Shown: positions 1 to 8,214, counted from the first letter of the stretch. The stretch: 55,882 bases of DNA from Agromyces seonyuensis (GCF_009789225.1 NZ_WSTA01000016.1:1-55882), one strand, 5' to 3'. The notes: generated by a model not told the origin, from the sequence alone. Program-made: numbers and translations.

Positions 1-175
1 GCCTAGGCGGCCGGCGTTCGGCCCCGCGCCCTCCCGTCCTCGCCGGGCGCGCGTGCGCCGCCGCGCCGACGAGGACGCCCGCGTGCAGGCGGCCGTCGAC
101 GCGGCGCTCCGCGATCGCGACGCCGCCGAGACGGGCGAGCCCGCGGACGAGCGGATGTCCGCGATGCGGGGTTGA
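1..175 (+). CDS. C-terminal end of an unrecognised protein (5' partial)
   Basis: An open frame enters from the left edge (first full codon at base 2) and ends at TGA 173-175. It encodes about 57 residues: an Arg/Pro-rich stretch followed by an acidic, Ala-rich helix-like tail ending in MSAMRG. Codon third positions are mostly G/C, as in the neighbouring genes, and the next gene starts 9 bases later on the same strand, so this is probably the real end of an upstream gene. The family cannot be recognised from the tail alone. Confidence 0.5.
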   Translation, partial: PRRPAFGPAPSRPRRARVRRRADEDARVQAAVDAALRDRDAAETGEPADERMSAMRG

Positions 176-184
176 CTCGGCGGC

Positions 185-631
185 ATGGACATCAGCTTCG
201 TCGCGGGCTTCGGGCCCATCGGCCGACCGGACTCGCACGACTTCTGGGCCGGGCGCTTCGGCATCCCGTTCCACGAGAACGCGCCCGGGTACTTCCACAG
301 CGAGGACGTGCCCGGCGTGAAGGCCTTCGCGATCTGGCCGCTCGAGCAGGCCGCGGAGGCGACCTTCGGCAGCCCGGAGTGGCCCGCCGACCGTCCCGTG
401 CCGCAGGCGTGGATCGAGTTCGACGTCGCCTCGCCGGCGGCCGTCGCCGACGCCGTGGAAGAGCTCGCCGGGCAGGGCTGCGACATCCTCGTCGGCGCCC
501 ACGACGAGCCGTGGGGGCAGACCACGAGCCGGCTGCAGAGCCCCGAGGGTCTGCTCGTGGGCGTCAGCTTCACTCCGTGGATGCACGAGGGCGACGGCGC
601 CCAGGCCGAGGGCGAGGCCGACGCGACCTGA
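185..631 (+). CDS. VOC/glyoxalase-superfamily protein
   Basis: A 148-residue protein of the vicinal oxygen chelate fold. The N-terminal half runs from MDISFVAGFGPIG to a conserved DFW.GRFGIPFHE segment, and the C-terminal half has the typical 'G.D...DEPWGQ.....SPEG' strand pattern of glyoxalase/bleomycin-resistance-like proteins. The length fits one complete VOC unit with two beta-alpha-beta-beta-beta repeats. It is cytoplasmic with no signal peptide, and the substrate cannot be predicted. No clear Shine-Dalgarno precedes the ATG. It ends 3 bases before the oppositely oriented META lipoprotein gene, so the pair is convergent with essentially no spacer. Confidence 0.8.
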   Translation: MDISFVAGFGPIGRPDSHDFWAGRFGIPFHENAPGYFHSEDVPGVKAFAIWPLEQAAEATFGSPEWPADRPVPQAWIEFDVASPAAVADAVEELAGQGCDILVGAHDEPWGQTTSRLQSPEGLLVGVSFTPWMHEGDGAQAEGEADAT

Positions 632-634
632 CGC

Positions 635-1393
635 TCAGGCCGTGCGCGGCAGCGTCGCGAGCACAGCGTCGTGGTCGTCGCGCACGACCAGGGCGTCGCC
701 CTCGATCGTCGCCGAGTCGAGCCGGCTGAGCGACTGGTCGACGCCCTCGCACGCCATGCGGGTGAGGGCCGGGTCGTCGAACTCCAGGGAGCCGTCGTCG
801 TCGATCTCCCATCTGCCGGTCATCCGGTTGCAGCCGTCGCTGCCGGTGTAGGTGCCGTCCGTCGAGATCACGAGGTACGGCGAGCGGTCCGCCTCCTCGC
901 CCCAGGTGCCGACGTACCCCGTGCCCGCGATCGCGCCCGCGCTCGCCGAGGGGTCCGGCGAGGCGCTCGAGTTCGTGCCTCCGGTTCCTGCGCCCGGTGC
1001 GGGCGTGGCGCCGCCGCCGCGTTCGAGCGTGCCGAGGATGACGCCGCCGTCGGCGATCACGGTCATCCTGTCGCCGCTGATGCGGGCGGACTCCGCGCCG
1101 ACGAACCACACGTCGACGCCGGGGCAGGCCATCAGCGTCGATGCGAAGCCGTGGAAGTCGACCTCGCCGTCGTCCTCGAGCTCCCAGCCGCCGACGAGCC
1201 GGTTGCAGCCGTCGGTGCCGGTGGCCGTGCCGTCGTCGAAGAGCTCGAGCGACGGCGTACCCGGTGCCGCCGGATCGCCCCACGTGCCGACCGGATCGAC
1301 CGCGGGGGCGTCGCCCGCTCCGCCGGCGCACCCGGACAGCATCAGCGCGGTCGCCGCAGCGAGTGCGACGACGAGCAGTCGTGAGACGGGCAT
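635..1393 (-). CDS. Lipoprotein with two META (HslJ-like) domains
   Basis: A 252-residue secreted lipoprotein. The signal peptide ends in the lipobox LSGC (Cys about residue 21). Two META/HslJ-type repeats follow: both carry a DGCNR motif, then a G.W strand, then a T.MAC motif (TLMAC in the first, TRMAC in the second). A Gly/Ser/Pro/Ala-rich linker separates them. META domains are small beta folds found in heat-shock protein HslJ and many secreted proteins of unclear role. The start at 1393 was chosen over upstream in-frame codons because GGGGGAGG lies about 10 bases before this ATG and the signal peptide begins directly after it. Confidence 0.85.
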   Translation of the reverse strand: MPVSRLLVVALAAATALMLSGCAGGAGDAPAVDPVGTWGDPAAPGTPSLELFDDGTATGTDGCNRLVGGWELEDDGEVDFHGFASTLMACPGVDVWFVGAESARISGDRMTVIADGGVILGTLERGGGATPAPGAGTGGTNSSASPDPSASAGAIAGTGYVGTWGEEADRSPYLVISTDGTYTGSDGCNRMTGRWEIDDDGSLEFDDPALTRMACEGVDQSLSRLDSATIEGDALVVRDDHDAVLATLPRTA

Positions 1394-1480
1394 CCGTATC
1401 GACCTCCCCCGGTGCGACGGGCCGCGACATTCGTCCCGTGCCCTTCGCACGCTAGCGGCCACTCGGCCGCCCGTCGAGGA

Positions 1481-2119
1481 TCAGTCGATCGAGACGACGA
1501 CGCCGGTGTTCCCATCGATGACCGCCGCGATGCCGGCGGCCGCGGCGTCCTCGGCGCGGATCGGCGTCACGGCTGCGGTGCTCGGCTCGCCGCCGTCGCG
1601 GCCGTCGGAGTCCGCGCCGTCCCACACCACTGCTGTGAGGTTCCCGGTCGGGTCGGGCAGTTGGGCCCCGAGCACGAGGTACTGCTGGTCGGGATGCTCC
1701 GCCGTCGCCTGCGCGAACTCCTCGACGACGTCGATGCCGGCGCCGATCACGACGTCGGGCCGGACCTCGGCGGCTTCGGCGAGCGCCGCGTCCAGTCCGC
1801 CGTCGTCCGGGATGCCGAGCACCTCGAGTCGGAGACCGCGCGATGCCGCCCACTCCGCCGCCGCCCCGATGAGGACCTCGGCGGTCGGGTCCGACTCGGC
1901 TGCGATGAGCACGGCCGAGTAGCCCGCGTCGGGCTCGACGTCGTCCCAAGAGCCGGGCACGGGGGCGATCGTCCGCTGCGGGGCCGTACCGACGGCGTCG
2001 GCGAGCGGTCCGGATGCCGAGCAGCTGACGACCGCGAGGGCGACGGCCGCTGCGACGGCCGTCCCGGCGGCGACAACCGGTCGCCGTCCGAGGCTCCGAC
2101 GATTCGACTGCGAGGTCAC
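1481..2119 (-). CDS. Short BMP-like (periplasmic-binding fold) lipoprotein, copy 1
   Basis: A 212-residue lipoprotein read from a GTG start, with AGGAG 4 bases upstream. The signal peptide ends in a VVSC lipobox. The segment 'PDVVIGAG.DVVEEFAQA...PDQQYLVLGAQ' resembles the core of BMP/PnrA-type (Med) nucleoside-binding proteins, where a membrane-anchored receptor feeds an ABC transporter. At about 210 residues it is far shorter than the roughly 350 of canonical BMP proteins and lacks the second lobe, and no permease or ATPase gene is nearby. A transport role is therefore doubtful; it may be a sensor or a degenerate receptor. It is a clear paralogue of the adjacent upstream gene (2280-2924). 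Confidence 0.75.
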   Translation of the reverse strand: MTSQSNRRSLGRRPVVAAGTAVAAAVALAVVSCSASGPLADAVGTAPQRTIAPVPGSWDDVEPDAGYSAVLIAAESDPTAEVLIGAAAEWAASRGLRLEVLGIPDDGGLDAALAEAAEVRPDVVIGAGIDVVEEFAQATAEHPDQQYLVLGAQLPDPTGNLTAVVWDGADSDGRDGGEPSTAAVTPIRAEDAAAAGIAAVIDGNTGVVVSID

Positions 2120-2279
2120 GATGCTCCTGCCCGCGCCCCGGCTCGGGCGCTCGTCGAACCCCACCTCCTCCGGGTGGCGTCCCGGCGGACCGATCGTGGA
2201 CCCTGCGTGAACGCCCGTGGAACGAATCGGCGCGGCGCTGCGGAAACGCGGGGCGGCGCAGTCCGCTGCGAGCAGGGGC

Positions 2280-2924
2280 TCACGGCAGCGCGAGCACGAT
2301 GCCCGTGAGCCCGGCGAGCACGCTCGCGACCCCCGCGTCCACGGCGTCGCCCGCCGCCTCGGGTGTGACGGCGGCGGCATCCTGCTCATCGTCGGTGATG
2401 CCCGTGCCGCGGAACGTCGCACCCGGCCAGACCACGGCGGTCACATTGCGCGTCGGCTCGCCGAGTTGCGCGCCGACGACGAGGAACTGCTGATCGAGGC
2501 GCTGCGCCGTCGCATACGAGAACTCGTCGACGACGCCGGCGCCGGCTCCGATGACGAGGTCGGCGTCGAGCCCGTCGGCCTCCTCGAGGCGCGCGAGCAC
2601 CTGGGTGTCGTCGTCGGCGTCGAGCCGGTCGATCTCCACCTCGTGGTCGACCGCCCAGCCCTCGACGGCGGCCGCGATCGTCGTCGTCGCGGGGTCGTCG
2701 CCCGCCACGACGAGCACGGCGCGGTAGCCCTCGGGCGGCGTGACGCCGTTCCACGAGCCCGCGGGCGGCTCGACGGTCGCCTCGGGCGACGGCGACGGCC
2801 CGCCCCCGAGGAGCGCCTCCGCCGACCCGGCCGACGGCGTCGTCGCGCAGCCCGCGAGCAGCAGGGCGATCGCGGCGAGGCCGACCGGTCCCATCGTGTG
2901 GACGACGCGATGCCGTTGCCGCAC
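2280..2924 (-). CDS. Short BMP-like lipoprotein, copy 2
   Basis: A 214-residue lipoprotein, paralogous to the gene at 1481-2119. They share the 'PP.GSW..V.P..GY.AVL..A..DP' opening, the 'ADLVIGAGAGVVDEF' and 'DQQFLVVGAQL' core, the 'N.TAVVW' strand and the final 'GVASVLAG.TGIVL' helix. The lipobox is LLAGC. The GTG at 2924 is preferred because GGAGG sits 5 bases upstream; an internal ATG at 2894 would also leave a usable signal. The two genes lie in the same direction, 160 bases apart, and probably arose by tandem duplication. It points away from hupE. Confidence 0.75.
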   Translation of the reverse strand: MRQRHRVVHTMGPVGLAAIALLLAGCATTPSAGSAEALLGGGPSPSPEATVEPPAGSWNGVTPPEGYRAVLVVAGDDPATTTIAAAVEGWAVDHEVEIDRLDADDDTQVLARLEEADGLDADLVIGAGAGVVDEFSYATAQRLDQQFLVVGAQLGEPTRNVTAVVWPGATFRGTGITDDEQDAAAVTPEAAGDAVDAGVASVLAGLTGIVLALP

Positions 2925-3039
2925 AGGTGCCTCCAGACCGCCCGGTCGGGTCCGGGCCCCGTCGAGGATGCCCGCCCTGTCGGACCCGGATGCTGCGGAC
3001 GCGTGCCCGGGAGGTGAACGGCGCGGGAACGGAGCGTTC

Positions 3040-3068
3040 GTTCTCCTGCCCGACGCGACCCGTTCACC
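3040..3068 (+). promoter_or_regulatory. Possible degenerate PHO-box-like repeats upstream of hupE-like gene
   Basis: GTTCTCC (3040-3046) and GTTCACC (3062-3068) lie 22 bases apart, twice the 11-bp period of actinobacterial PhoP direct repeats, but the middle unit does not match. An inverted GGTGAAC occurs at 3013-3019. This is a weak candidate on its own, mentioned because a better PHO box lies before the phosphoesterase. Confidence 0.25.
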
Positions 3069-3110
3069 CGCGTGGGGGAGGGTGCCTCCCGCCGAACCCG
3101 AAGGAGTCCC

Positions 3111-4367
3111 ATGCGCCACCCCGACGCCCCGAACCGCCCTGCCCGACGGGCGTCGACGGGAGGCGCACGTCGCCTCGCCGCGGCGACGCTCGCCGCACTC
3201 GCCGCGACTGTCGCCCTGCTGGGGCCCGCCTCGGTCGCCGGTGCGCACGGCTTCACCTCGACCGTCTACGCGAGCGCGACGCAGGTCTCGGACACGCGCA
3301 TCGAGGCTGCGCTCGATCTCGAATACGACCTCCTCGTCGTCTCGGCGGCCGAGGCCGCCGGCGACGACGACTTCTTCGAGCAGGGCATGGCGCTCTTCGA
3401 GACGGGCCGCGAGGCCGAAGCGCTCGCCGACCACCTCGACACCGTCGTCGCCTACGCGACCGACCGGTTCGAGGTCGCCGCGGGCGGCGCCGACTGCACG
3501 CCGACGCCGGTCGGGGCCATGACCGTCGCCGAGCGCGACGGGGTGCCGTACGGGCTGCTGACACTCGCCTACGACTGCCCGGCCGCCGACGAGCACGCCG
3601 TACGCTCGAAGCTCTTCCCCGACGAGGAGGAGTACGTCACCGGGACGGAGACGATCCTCGACTACGAGCTCGACGACCAGGCCGGCAGCGCCGCGCTCGA
3701 CGCGAAGCACGACACCTACTCGACGGGGCAGCCGTGGACCGAGCGCTTCCGCGACTTCTTCGTGCTCGGCGCCGAGCACCTGCTCACGGGTGCCGACCAC
3801 CTGCTGTTCCTGCTCGCCCTCATCGTCGGTTCGCGTCGCCTGCGCGACGTCGTGCTCGCCGCGACGGCCTTCACGATCGCGCACTCGGTGACGTTCCTGC
3901 TCGCGGCGACGGGCCTGGTCGCCGTCCCGTCGGCCGTCGTCGAGCCGATCATCGCCGCCTCGATCGCCGTCGTCGCCGGTGCGTTCCTGTGGCGAACGTG
4001 GCGCGGCCGGGGCCGGGCGCTCGCGGTGCCGACGGCGCCGACGGGGCCGTGGGGTCAGGACCGCGGCGACCTCGCGCGGCTCGCGGTGGTGTTCTGCTTC
4101 GGGCTCGTGCACGGGCTCGGCTTCGCCGGCGCGCTCGGCATCGACGAACCGTGGTCGTGGACGCTGCTGTGGTCGCTGCTGGTCTTCAACATCGGCATCG
4201 AGGCGGTGCAGCTCGGGATCATCGCGATCGTCTTCCCGCTGCTCGCCGCGCTGCGGCGCCGCTCGCCGCGGGCGGGCACCTGGACGGCGGCGGTCGTCTC
4301 GGCGGGCGTCGCCGCCATGGGACTGTTCTGGTTCGTCGATCGGGTCTTCGGTCTCGGGCTCGGCTGA
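3111..4367 (+). CDS. HupE/UreJ-type membrane permease with extracytoplasmic N-domain
   Basis: A 418-residue membrane protein of the HupE/UreJ_2 family, implicated in nickel/cobalt (sometimes copper) uptake or metallochaperoning. A signal peptide (cleavage near AGA-HG, about residue 45) is followed by about 180 acidic extracytoplasmic residues and then about six membrane helices. The family motif H...G.DH is present as EHLLTGADH, followed by AFTIAHSVT, HGLGFA and NIGIEAVQL, whose His residues are the expected metal ligands. The ATG at 3111 has AAGGAG 5 bases upstream, which favours it over an upstream ATG at 3072. The gene is divergent from the BMP-like lipoprotein pair. Substrate metal is unknown; no urease or hydrogenase genes are nearby. 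Confidence 0.85.
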   Translation: MRHPDAPNRPARRASTGGARRLAAATLAALAATVALLGPASVAGAHGFTSTVYASATQVSDTRIEAALDLEYDLLVVSAAEAAGDDDFFEQGMALFETGREAEALADHLDTVVAYATDRFEVAAGGADCTPTPVGAMTVAERDGVPYGLLTLAYDCPAADEHAVRSKLFPDEEEYVTGTETILDYELDDQAGSAALDAKHDTYSTGQPWTERFRDFFVLGAEHLLTGADHLLFLLALIVGSRRLRDVVLAATAFTIAHSVTFLLAATGLVAVPSAVVEPIIAASIAVVAGAFLWRTWRGRGRALAVPTAPTGPWGQDRGDLARLAVVFCFGLVHGLGFAGALGIDEPWSWTLLWSLLVFNIGIEAVQLGIIAIVFPLLAALRRRSPRAGTWTAAVVSAGVAAMGLFWFVDRVFGLGLG

Positions 4368-4449
4368 GCCTCCGCAGTTCGCGCGCGGAGTTCGTTGCCG
4401 GATGTCATCCATTCGGTTTCCGCGCAGGTCCACCGCCAGGTGGGCGCTC

Positions 4450-4471
4450 GTTCAACTCCGATTCACCTGTC
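4450..4471 (+). promoter_or_regulatory. Candidate PHO box (PhoP site) before secreted phosphoesterase
   Basis: Two direct repeats of 11 bp, GTTCAACTCCG (4450-4460) and ATTCACCTGTC (4461-4471), match the Streptomyces-type PHO box, in which GTTCACC-like heptamers repeat every 11 bp. The site ends about 70 bases before the start of a secreted metallophosphoesterase, where a phosphate-starvation activator site would be expected. Confidence 0.5.
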
Positions 4472-4540
4472 GCCGAAACGGTCGGTGCGGCGTGCTTTCC
4501 GCGCCGACCGAAACGCATCCGAAAGGGACTGCATCCCGAT

Positions 4541-6967
4541 ATGAACACGACACGCGCAGCGGGCTCACGCCCGCGCCACGGCGTCCGCCTCGCGGCCGCC
4601 TGCGGTCTGCTCCCGCTCGTGGCGGGGTCGATCGTCGCGACCGCCCTCCCGGCGGCCGCGGCCGACCTGCCCGCGAGCTTCCTCTCCACGTCCTCGACGT
4701 GGTCGTACTCCGACAACGGCACCAACCCCTCGCCGGGCGACGCCGACCGCCTCGCCTGGACCCGTGCGGGCTTCGACGACAGCGCCTGGAAGACCGGCGC
4801 CGGCGCCTTCGGGGCCAAGAGCGGCTCCGCCACCCCGAACCTCGGATCGGGCTTCCCGGTGACCACGGTGCTGAACCAGTACTACCCGGGCACCACGACC
4901 GACATCGAGACCTTCCACCTCCGCACGAGCTTCGACATCACGGCCGACCAGCTCGGGCAGATCGACGGCCTCGCCGGTTCGGTCGTCTTCGACGACGGCG
5001 TGCAGGTCTTCGTCAACGGGGTCAAGGTCGCCGGTTTCGCCGATGACGCCGTGAACGCGGCGGCCGAGGGCAGCAAGAACCTCGTCTACGCGGGCAACAA
5101 CCTGAGCGACCCAGTCAGCGGCACCTTCACGGTGCCCGAGGCAGTGCTCCACGCCGGCAGCAACGAGGTGGCCGTCGCCCTCTACCAGGGCCGCGCCAAC
5201 TCCAGCGACGTCTACCTCGACCTGAAGTCGCTCGCGCCGATCACCGAGGGCGCGGGCAGCGCCTCGATCTCCGATCTCGTGCTCGGGGTCGGCGCGGACG
5301 AAACCCAGCGCAACCTCGCCTGGTACTCGTCGGCCGACACGGCGCAGACCGTGCAGTTCGCCCCGGCGACCGCCTACGACGGCACGACCTTCCCGGCCTC
5401 GGCCGTGTCGGCGGCCGCGACCGGCGGGCTCACCACGAGCGGCGAGTACAACCGCTTCGCGACGATCGACGGCCTCGCGGCGAACACGGCCTACGTGTAC
5501 CGCGTCGGCGCCGAAGGCGCCTGGTCGGCCGTGCAGTCGTTCCGCACGCAGGACTTCGCGGGCGACTTCGACTTCCTGTTCTTCGGCGACCCGCAGATCG
5601 GCTCCTCCGGCAACGTCGCGAACGACCAGGCCGGCTGGGTCGACACCGTGAACGTGGCGACGCAGACCTACCCCGACGCCGAACTGCTGTTCTCGGCGGG
5701 CGATCAGGTCGAGTCGGCCTCGAACGAGGCGCAGTACGCGGCCTTCCTCGCCGCGGACCAGCTCACGGAGATCCCGTTCGTGGCCACCAACGGCAACCAC
5801 GACGTCGGTTCCAAGGCGTACTCGCAGCACTTCAACACGCCGAACCTGACCGCGTCCGCGGGAGCCGGCACGAGCACGTCCTCGGGCGGCGACTACTGGT
5901 TCATCTACAAGGACGTCCTGTTCATGAACCTGAACTCGAACAGCCGCGACTACTCCACCCACATCCCGTGGATGGAGCAGGTCGTGGCCGAGCACGGCGA
6001 CGAGGCGAAGTGGAAGGTGCTCGCCTTCCACCACTCGATCTACTCGTCGGGCCCGCACGGCACCGACTCGGACGTCGTGGACCGCCGCAACAACCTGCCG
6101 ACGACGATCTCCGACCTCGGCATCGACCTGGTGCTCCAGGGCCACGACCACTCGTACGCGCGCAGCTACCTGATGCACAACGGCGAGAAGGCCGACCCGG
6201 CCGAGGTCGCCGGTGCCGACCAGGTCGTCGCGGGCCCCGGCGGCGTGCTCTACGTCACCGCGAACTCGGCCTCCGGTTCGAAGTACTACGACATCAACTC
6301 GCAGGTCGCGAACTTCTCGTGGCTCTCGGTCAAGAACCAGGAGAAGGTGCGCAACTACACGGCCGTCGAGGTCACCGACGGTGCCATCACCGTGAAGACC
6401 CTGCGCTCGCAGGCCAACGGCGACGCGAACCCGATCAACTCGGTCGTCGACGCGGTCACCCTCACGCGCGCCGAGGGCGAGGACGGCGTCTCGCAGGACC
6501 TCCAGGTCGCCGTGCCCGAGCAGGCCGCGGGCGAGTTCTCGTGGAGCATCGACGGCACCAACGGCATCGTCGACCTCGGCACCGCCGAGCAGGCCGCCGA
6601 CGCCTTCACCGCCTCCGGCGCGATCAACCCGATCCGCGTCTCCGACACCCGCAAGGGCTCGCCCGTCTGGTCGATCTCGGCGCAGTCGGGCGACTTCGCG
6701 GCCGGCGCCGACGAGTTCGGCGGCGAGTACCTCGGCTGGACGCCGCAGGTGACCGAGGCGGGCGGCGGCGCCCTCGCCGGCGCCGCGGTCTCGTCGAAGT
6801 TCGACGGCGGCACGGGTCTTGCGACCTCGTCGGTGCTCGGCTCGGCCCTCGCGGGTCACGCCAAGGGTGCGGCGAAGCTCAGCGCAGACCTCTTCCTGAA
6901 GGTCCCGGTCGACCTGGCGCCCGAGGGCGTCTACTCGACCAAGCTCACGCTCACCGCGCTGAGCTGA
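4541..6967 (+). CDS. Secreted PAP-like metallophosphoesterase with WxL-like C-terminal domain
   Basis: An 808-residue exported protein. The signal peptide ends at LPAAAA-DLP (about residue 39). Next come a jelly-roll/galactose-binding-like domain (about 40-235), a fibronectin-III-like purple acid phosphatase N-domain (about 245-340) and a calcineurin-type catalytic domain with all metal motifs: GDPQ (D350), GDQ (D388), GNHD (N419-D421), FHHS (H497/H498) and GHDHS (H535/H537). Residues about 650-808 resemble a WxL surface domain, with VWSISAQSGDF, an internal LGW and a terminal KLTLTALS. It probably hydrolyses phosphate esters outside the cell while bound to the wall through the neighbouring DUF916 protein. 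A GAAAGGG lies about 13 bases before the ATG. The last codons are part of a tandem repeat. Confidence 0.85.
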   Translation: MNTTRAAGSRPRHGVRLAAACGLLPLVAGSIVATALPAAAADLPASFLSTSSTWSYSDNGTNPSPGDADRLAWTRAGFDDSAWKTGAGAFGAKSGSATPNLGSGFPVTTVLNQYYPGTTTDIETFHLRTSFDITADQLGQIDGLAGSVVFDDGVQVFVNGVKVAGFADDAVNAAAEGSKNLVYAGNNLSDPVSGTFTVPEAVLHAGSNEVAVALYQGRANSSDVYLDLKSLAPITEGAGSASISDLVLGVGADETQRNLAWYSSADTAQTVQFAPATAYDGTTFPASAVSAAATGGLTTSGEYNRFATIDGLAANTAYVYRVGAEGAWSAVQSFRTQDFAGDFDFLFFGDPQIGSSGNVANDQAGWVDTVNVATQTYPDAELLFSAGDQVESASNEAQYAAFLAADQLTEIPFVATNGNHDVGSKAYSQHFNTPNLTASAGAGTSTSSGGDYWFIYKDVLFMNLNSNSRDYSTHIPWMEQVVAEHGDEAKWKVLAFHHSIYSSGPHGTDSDVVDRRNNLPTTISDLGIDLVLQGHDHSYARSYLMHNGEKADPAEVAGADQVVAGPGGVLYVTANSASGSKYYDINSQVANFSWLSVKNQEKVRNYTAVEVTDGAITVKTLRSQANGDANPINSVVDAVTLTRAEGEDGVSQDLQVAVPEQAAGEFSWSIDGTNGIVDLGTAEQAADAFTASGAINPIRVSDTRKGSPVWSISAQSGDFAAGADEFGGEYLGWTPQVTEAGGGALAGAAVSSKFDGGTGLATSSVLGSALAGHAKGAAKLSADLFLKVPVDLAPEGVYSTKLTLTALS

Positions 6968-7085
6968 TCCATCGGGGCGGCCAGCGCCGTCCCAAGCTCA
7001 CGCTCACCGCGCTGAGCTGATCCATCGGGGCGGTCAGCGCCGTCCCGGGCTCGCGCTCACGGCGCTGAGCCGATCCACCCGGGGG
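6941..7085 (+). repeat. 53-bp tandem repeat covering the 3' end of the phosphoesterase gene
   Basis: Unit 1 (6941-6993) holds the last eight codons and stop of the phosphoesterase gene plus 26 bases downstream. Unit 2 (6994-7046) repeats it with one C-to-T difference. A third, degenerate and incomplete unit begins at 7047 and fades around 7085, just before a terminator hairpin. Because 53 is not a multiple of 3 and unit 1 carries the stop, units 2 and 3 are untranslated copies of the KLTLTALS-stop end. Confidence 0.9.
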
Positions 7086-7110
7086 CGGGCGGCCCGTCCG
7101 CCCGCCCCCG
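7080..7110 (+). terminator. GC-rich hairpin terminator after phosphoesterase
   Basis: A perfect 13-bp stem (7080-7092 pairing with 7098-7110) with a 5-base loop CCCGT. There is no T-run, as is common for terminators in high-GC actinobacteria. It separates the phosphoesterase gene from the DUF916 gene that starts 40 bases later. Confidence 0.7.
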
Positions 7111-7149
7111 TCTCACCACCCGCTCCACCCAGCAAGCAGAGGATGCCTC

Positions 7150-8214
7150 GTGCCCGCACTCCACCTTTCCCGCCGCATCCCGCGCGCGGCCGCCGCGACC
7201 GGCATCCTCGTCGCCCTCGGCGCGGCGCTGTTCGCCGGCGCCCCCGCGATCGCCGACGAGGCGGACGCCCCGGCGGGCACCGTCCAGTGGGGCGTCCGCA
7301 CCGCCGACGGCGACCTCGGCTCCGAGCGCGAGAACTACGACTACCTGCTCGAGGCGGGCGACTCGCTCGACGACGCGATCGTCGTCACGAACCACGGCGA
7401 CGAGCCGCTCGAGCTCGCCGTGTACGCCGCCGACGGGTTCACCGGCGAGTCCGGCGCGCTCGACCTGCTCGCCGAGGGGGAGACCTCGACCGCCGTCGGC
7501 GCGTGGATCACCGCCGACGCGACGAGCGTGCACCTCGAGCCTGCGGCCTCGGTCGAGGTCCCCTTCCACGTCGCGATCCCCGAGGACGCGATGCCCGGCG
7601 ACTACGCCGGCGGCATCGTGACGACCCTCGCCTCGGAGCAGGACGGCGGGGTCAGCGTCGACCGCCGCCTCGGCATCCGCGTGCAGGTGCGCGTCGGGGG
7701 CGAACTCGCACCCGCGCTCGTCGTCGAGGACGTGCACCTCGAGTACGCGACCCCGCTCGACCCCTTCGCGACCGCGCCGGCGACCGTGACCTACACCGTG
7801 CGCAACACCGGCAACGCGCGCCTCACCGCGGCGCAGACGGTGGCCGTGGCCGGCCCGTTCGGGATGCTCCGCGCCGACGCCGCGGACCTCGAGCCGATCC
7901 CCGCGCTGCTGCCGGGCGAGTCCTGGACCGCCTCGGCGGACGTCGCGGGCGTCTTCCCGTCGGGCCTCCTGACGGCCGAGGTCGAGCTCGTGCCGAGCGT
8001 GCCGGCCGAGGGCACGACCTCCGGTTCCGGCGACCTGCCCGCTGTGCACGCCGAGGCGACCCTGTGGGCCGTGCCCTGGATGCTCGTCGCCGCACTGCTC
8101 GTGCTCGTCGGGGCCGTCGTCGCGCTCGTGCTCGGCCGCCGACGCGCGAAGCGCCGCGAGGCCGCCCGCATCGAGGCGGCCGTCGCCGAGGCGCTCGAGA
8201 CCGTCGACGCCTGA
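7150..8214 (+). CDS. WxL-interacting (DUF916) cell-surface protein
   Basis: A 354-residue protein with a signal peptide (cleavage near AIA-DE, about residue 37), a DUF916/WxL-protein peptidoglycan-binding beta domain (about 45-165, ending with the typical 'EDAMPGDYAGGIVTTL'), a second beta domain with 'TVTYTVRNTGNARL' and a C-terminal membrane helix (about 300-322) followed by an Arg/Lys-rich cytoplasmic stop. In Firmicutes such proteins lie beside WxL-domain proteins and anchor them to peptidoglycan. Here it follows a phosphoesterase that ends in a WxL-like domain, which supports that assignment. The GTG start is chosen from the signal peptide and the AGAGGA about 8 bases upstream. Confidence 0.8.
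   Translation: MPALHLSRRIPRAAAATGILVALGAALFAGAPAIADEADAPAGTVQWGVRTADGDLGSERENYDYLLEAGDSLDDAIVVTNHGDEPLELAVYAADGFTGESGALDLLAEGETSTAVGAWITADATSVHLEPAASVEVPFHVAIPEDAMPGDYAGGIVTTLASEQDGGVSVDRRLGIRVQVRVGGELAPALVVEDVHLEYATPLDPFATAPATVTYTVRNTGNARLTAAQTVAVAGPFGMLRADAADLEPIPALLPGESWTASADVAGVFPSGLLTAEVELVPSVPAEGTTSGSGDLPAVHAEATLWAVPWMLVAALLVLVGAVVALVLGRRRAKRREAARIEAAVAEALETVDA

Noticed and set aside
4565-6859. Minus-strand frame of over 700 codons opposite the phosphoesterase gene
   Set aside because: Low-complexity Arg/Val/Gly-rich translation, no start signal, and the plus strand holds all five metallophosphoesterase motifs.
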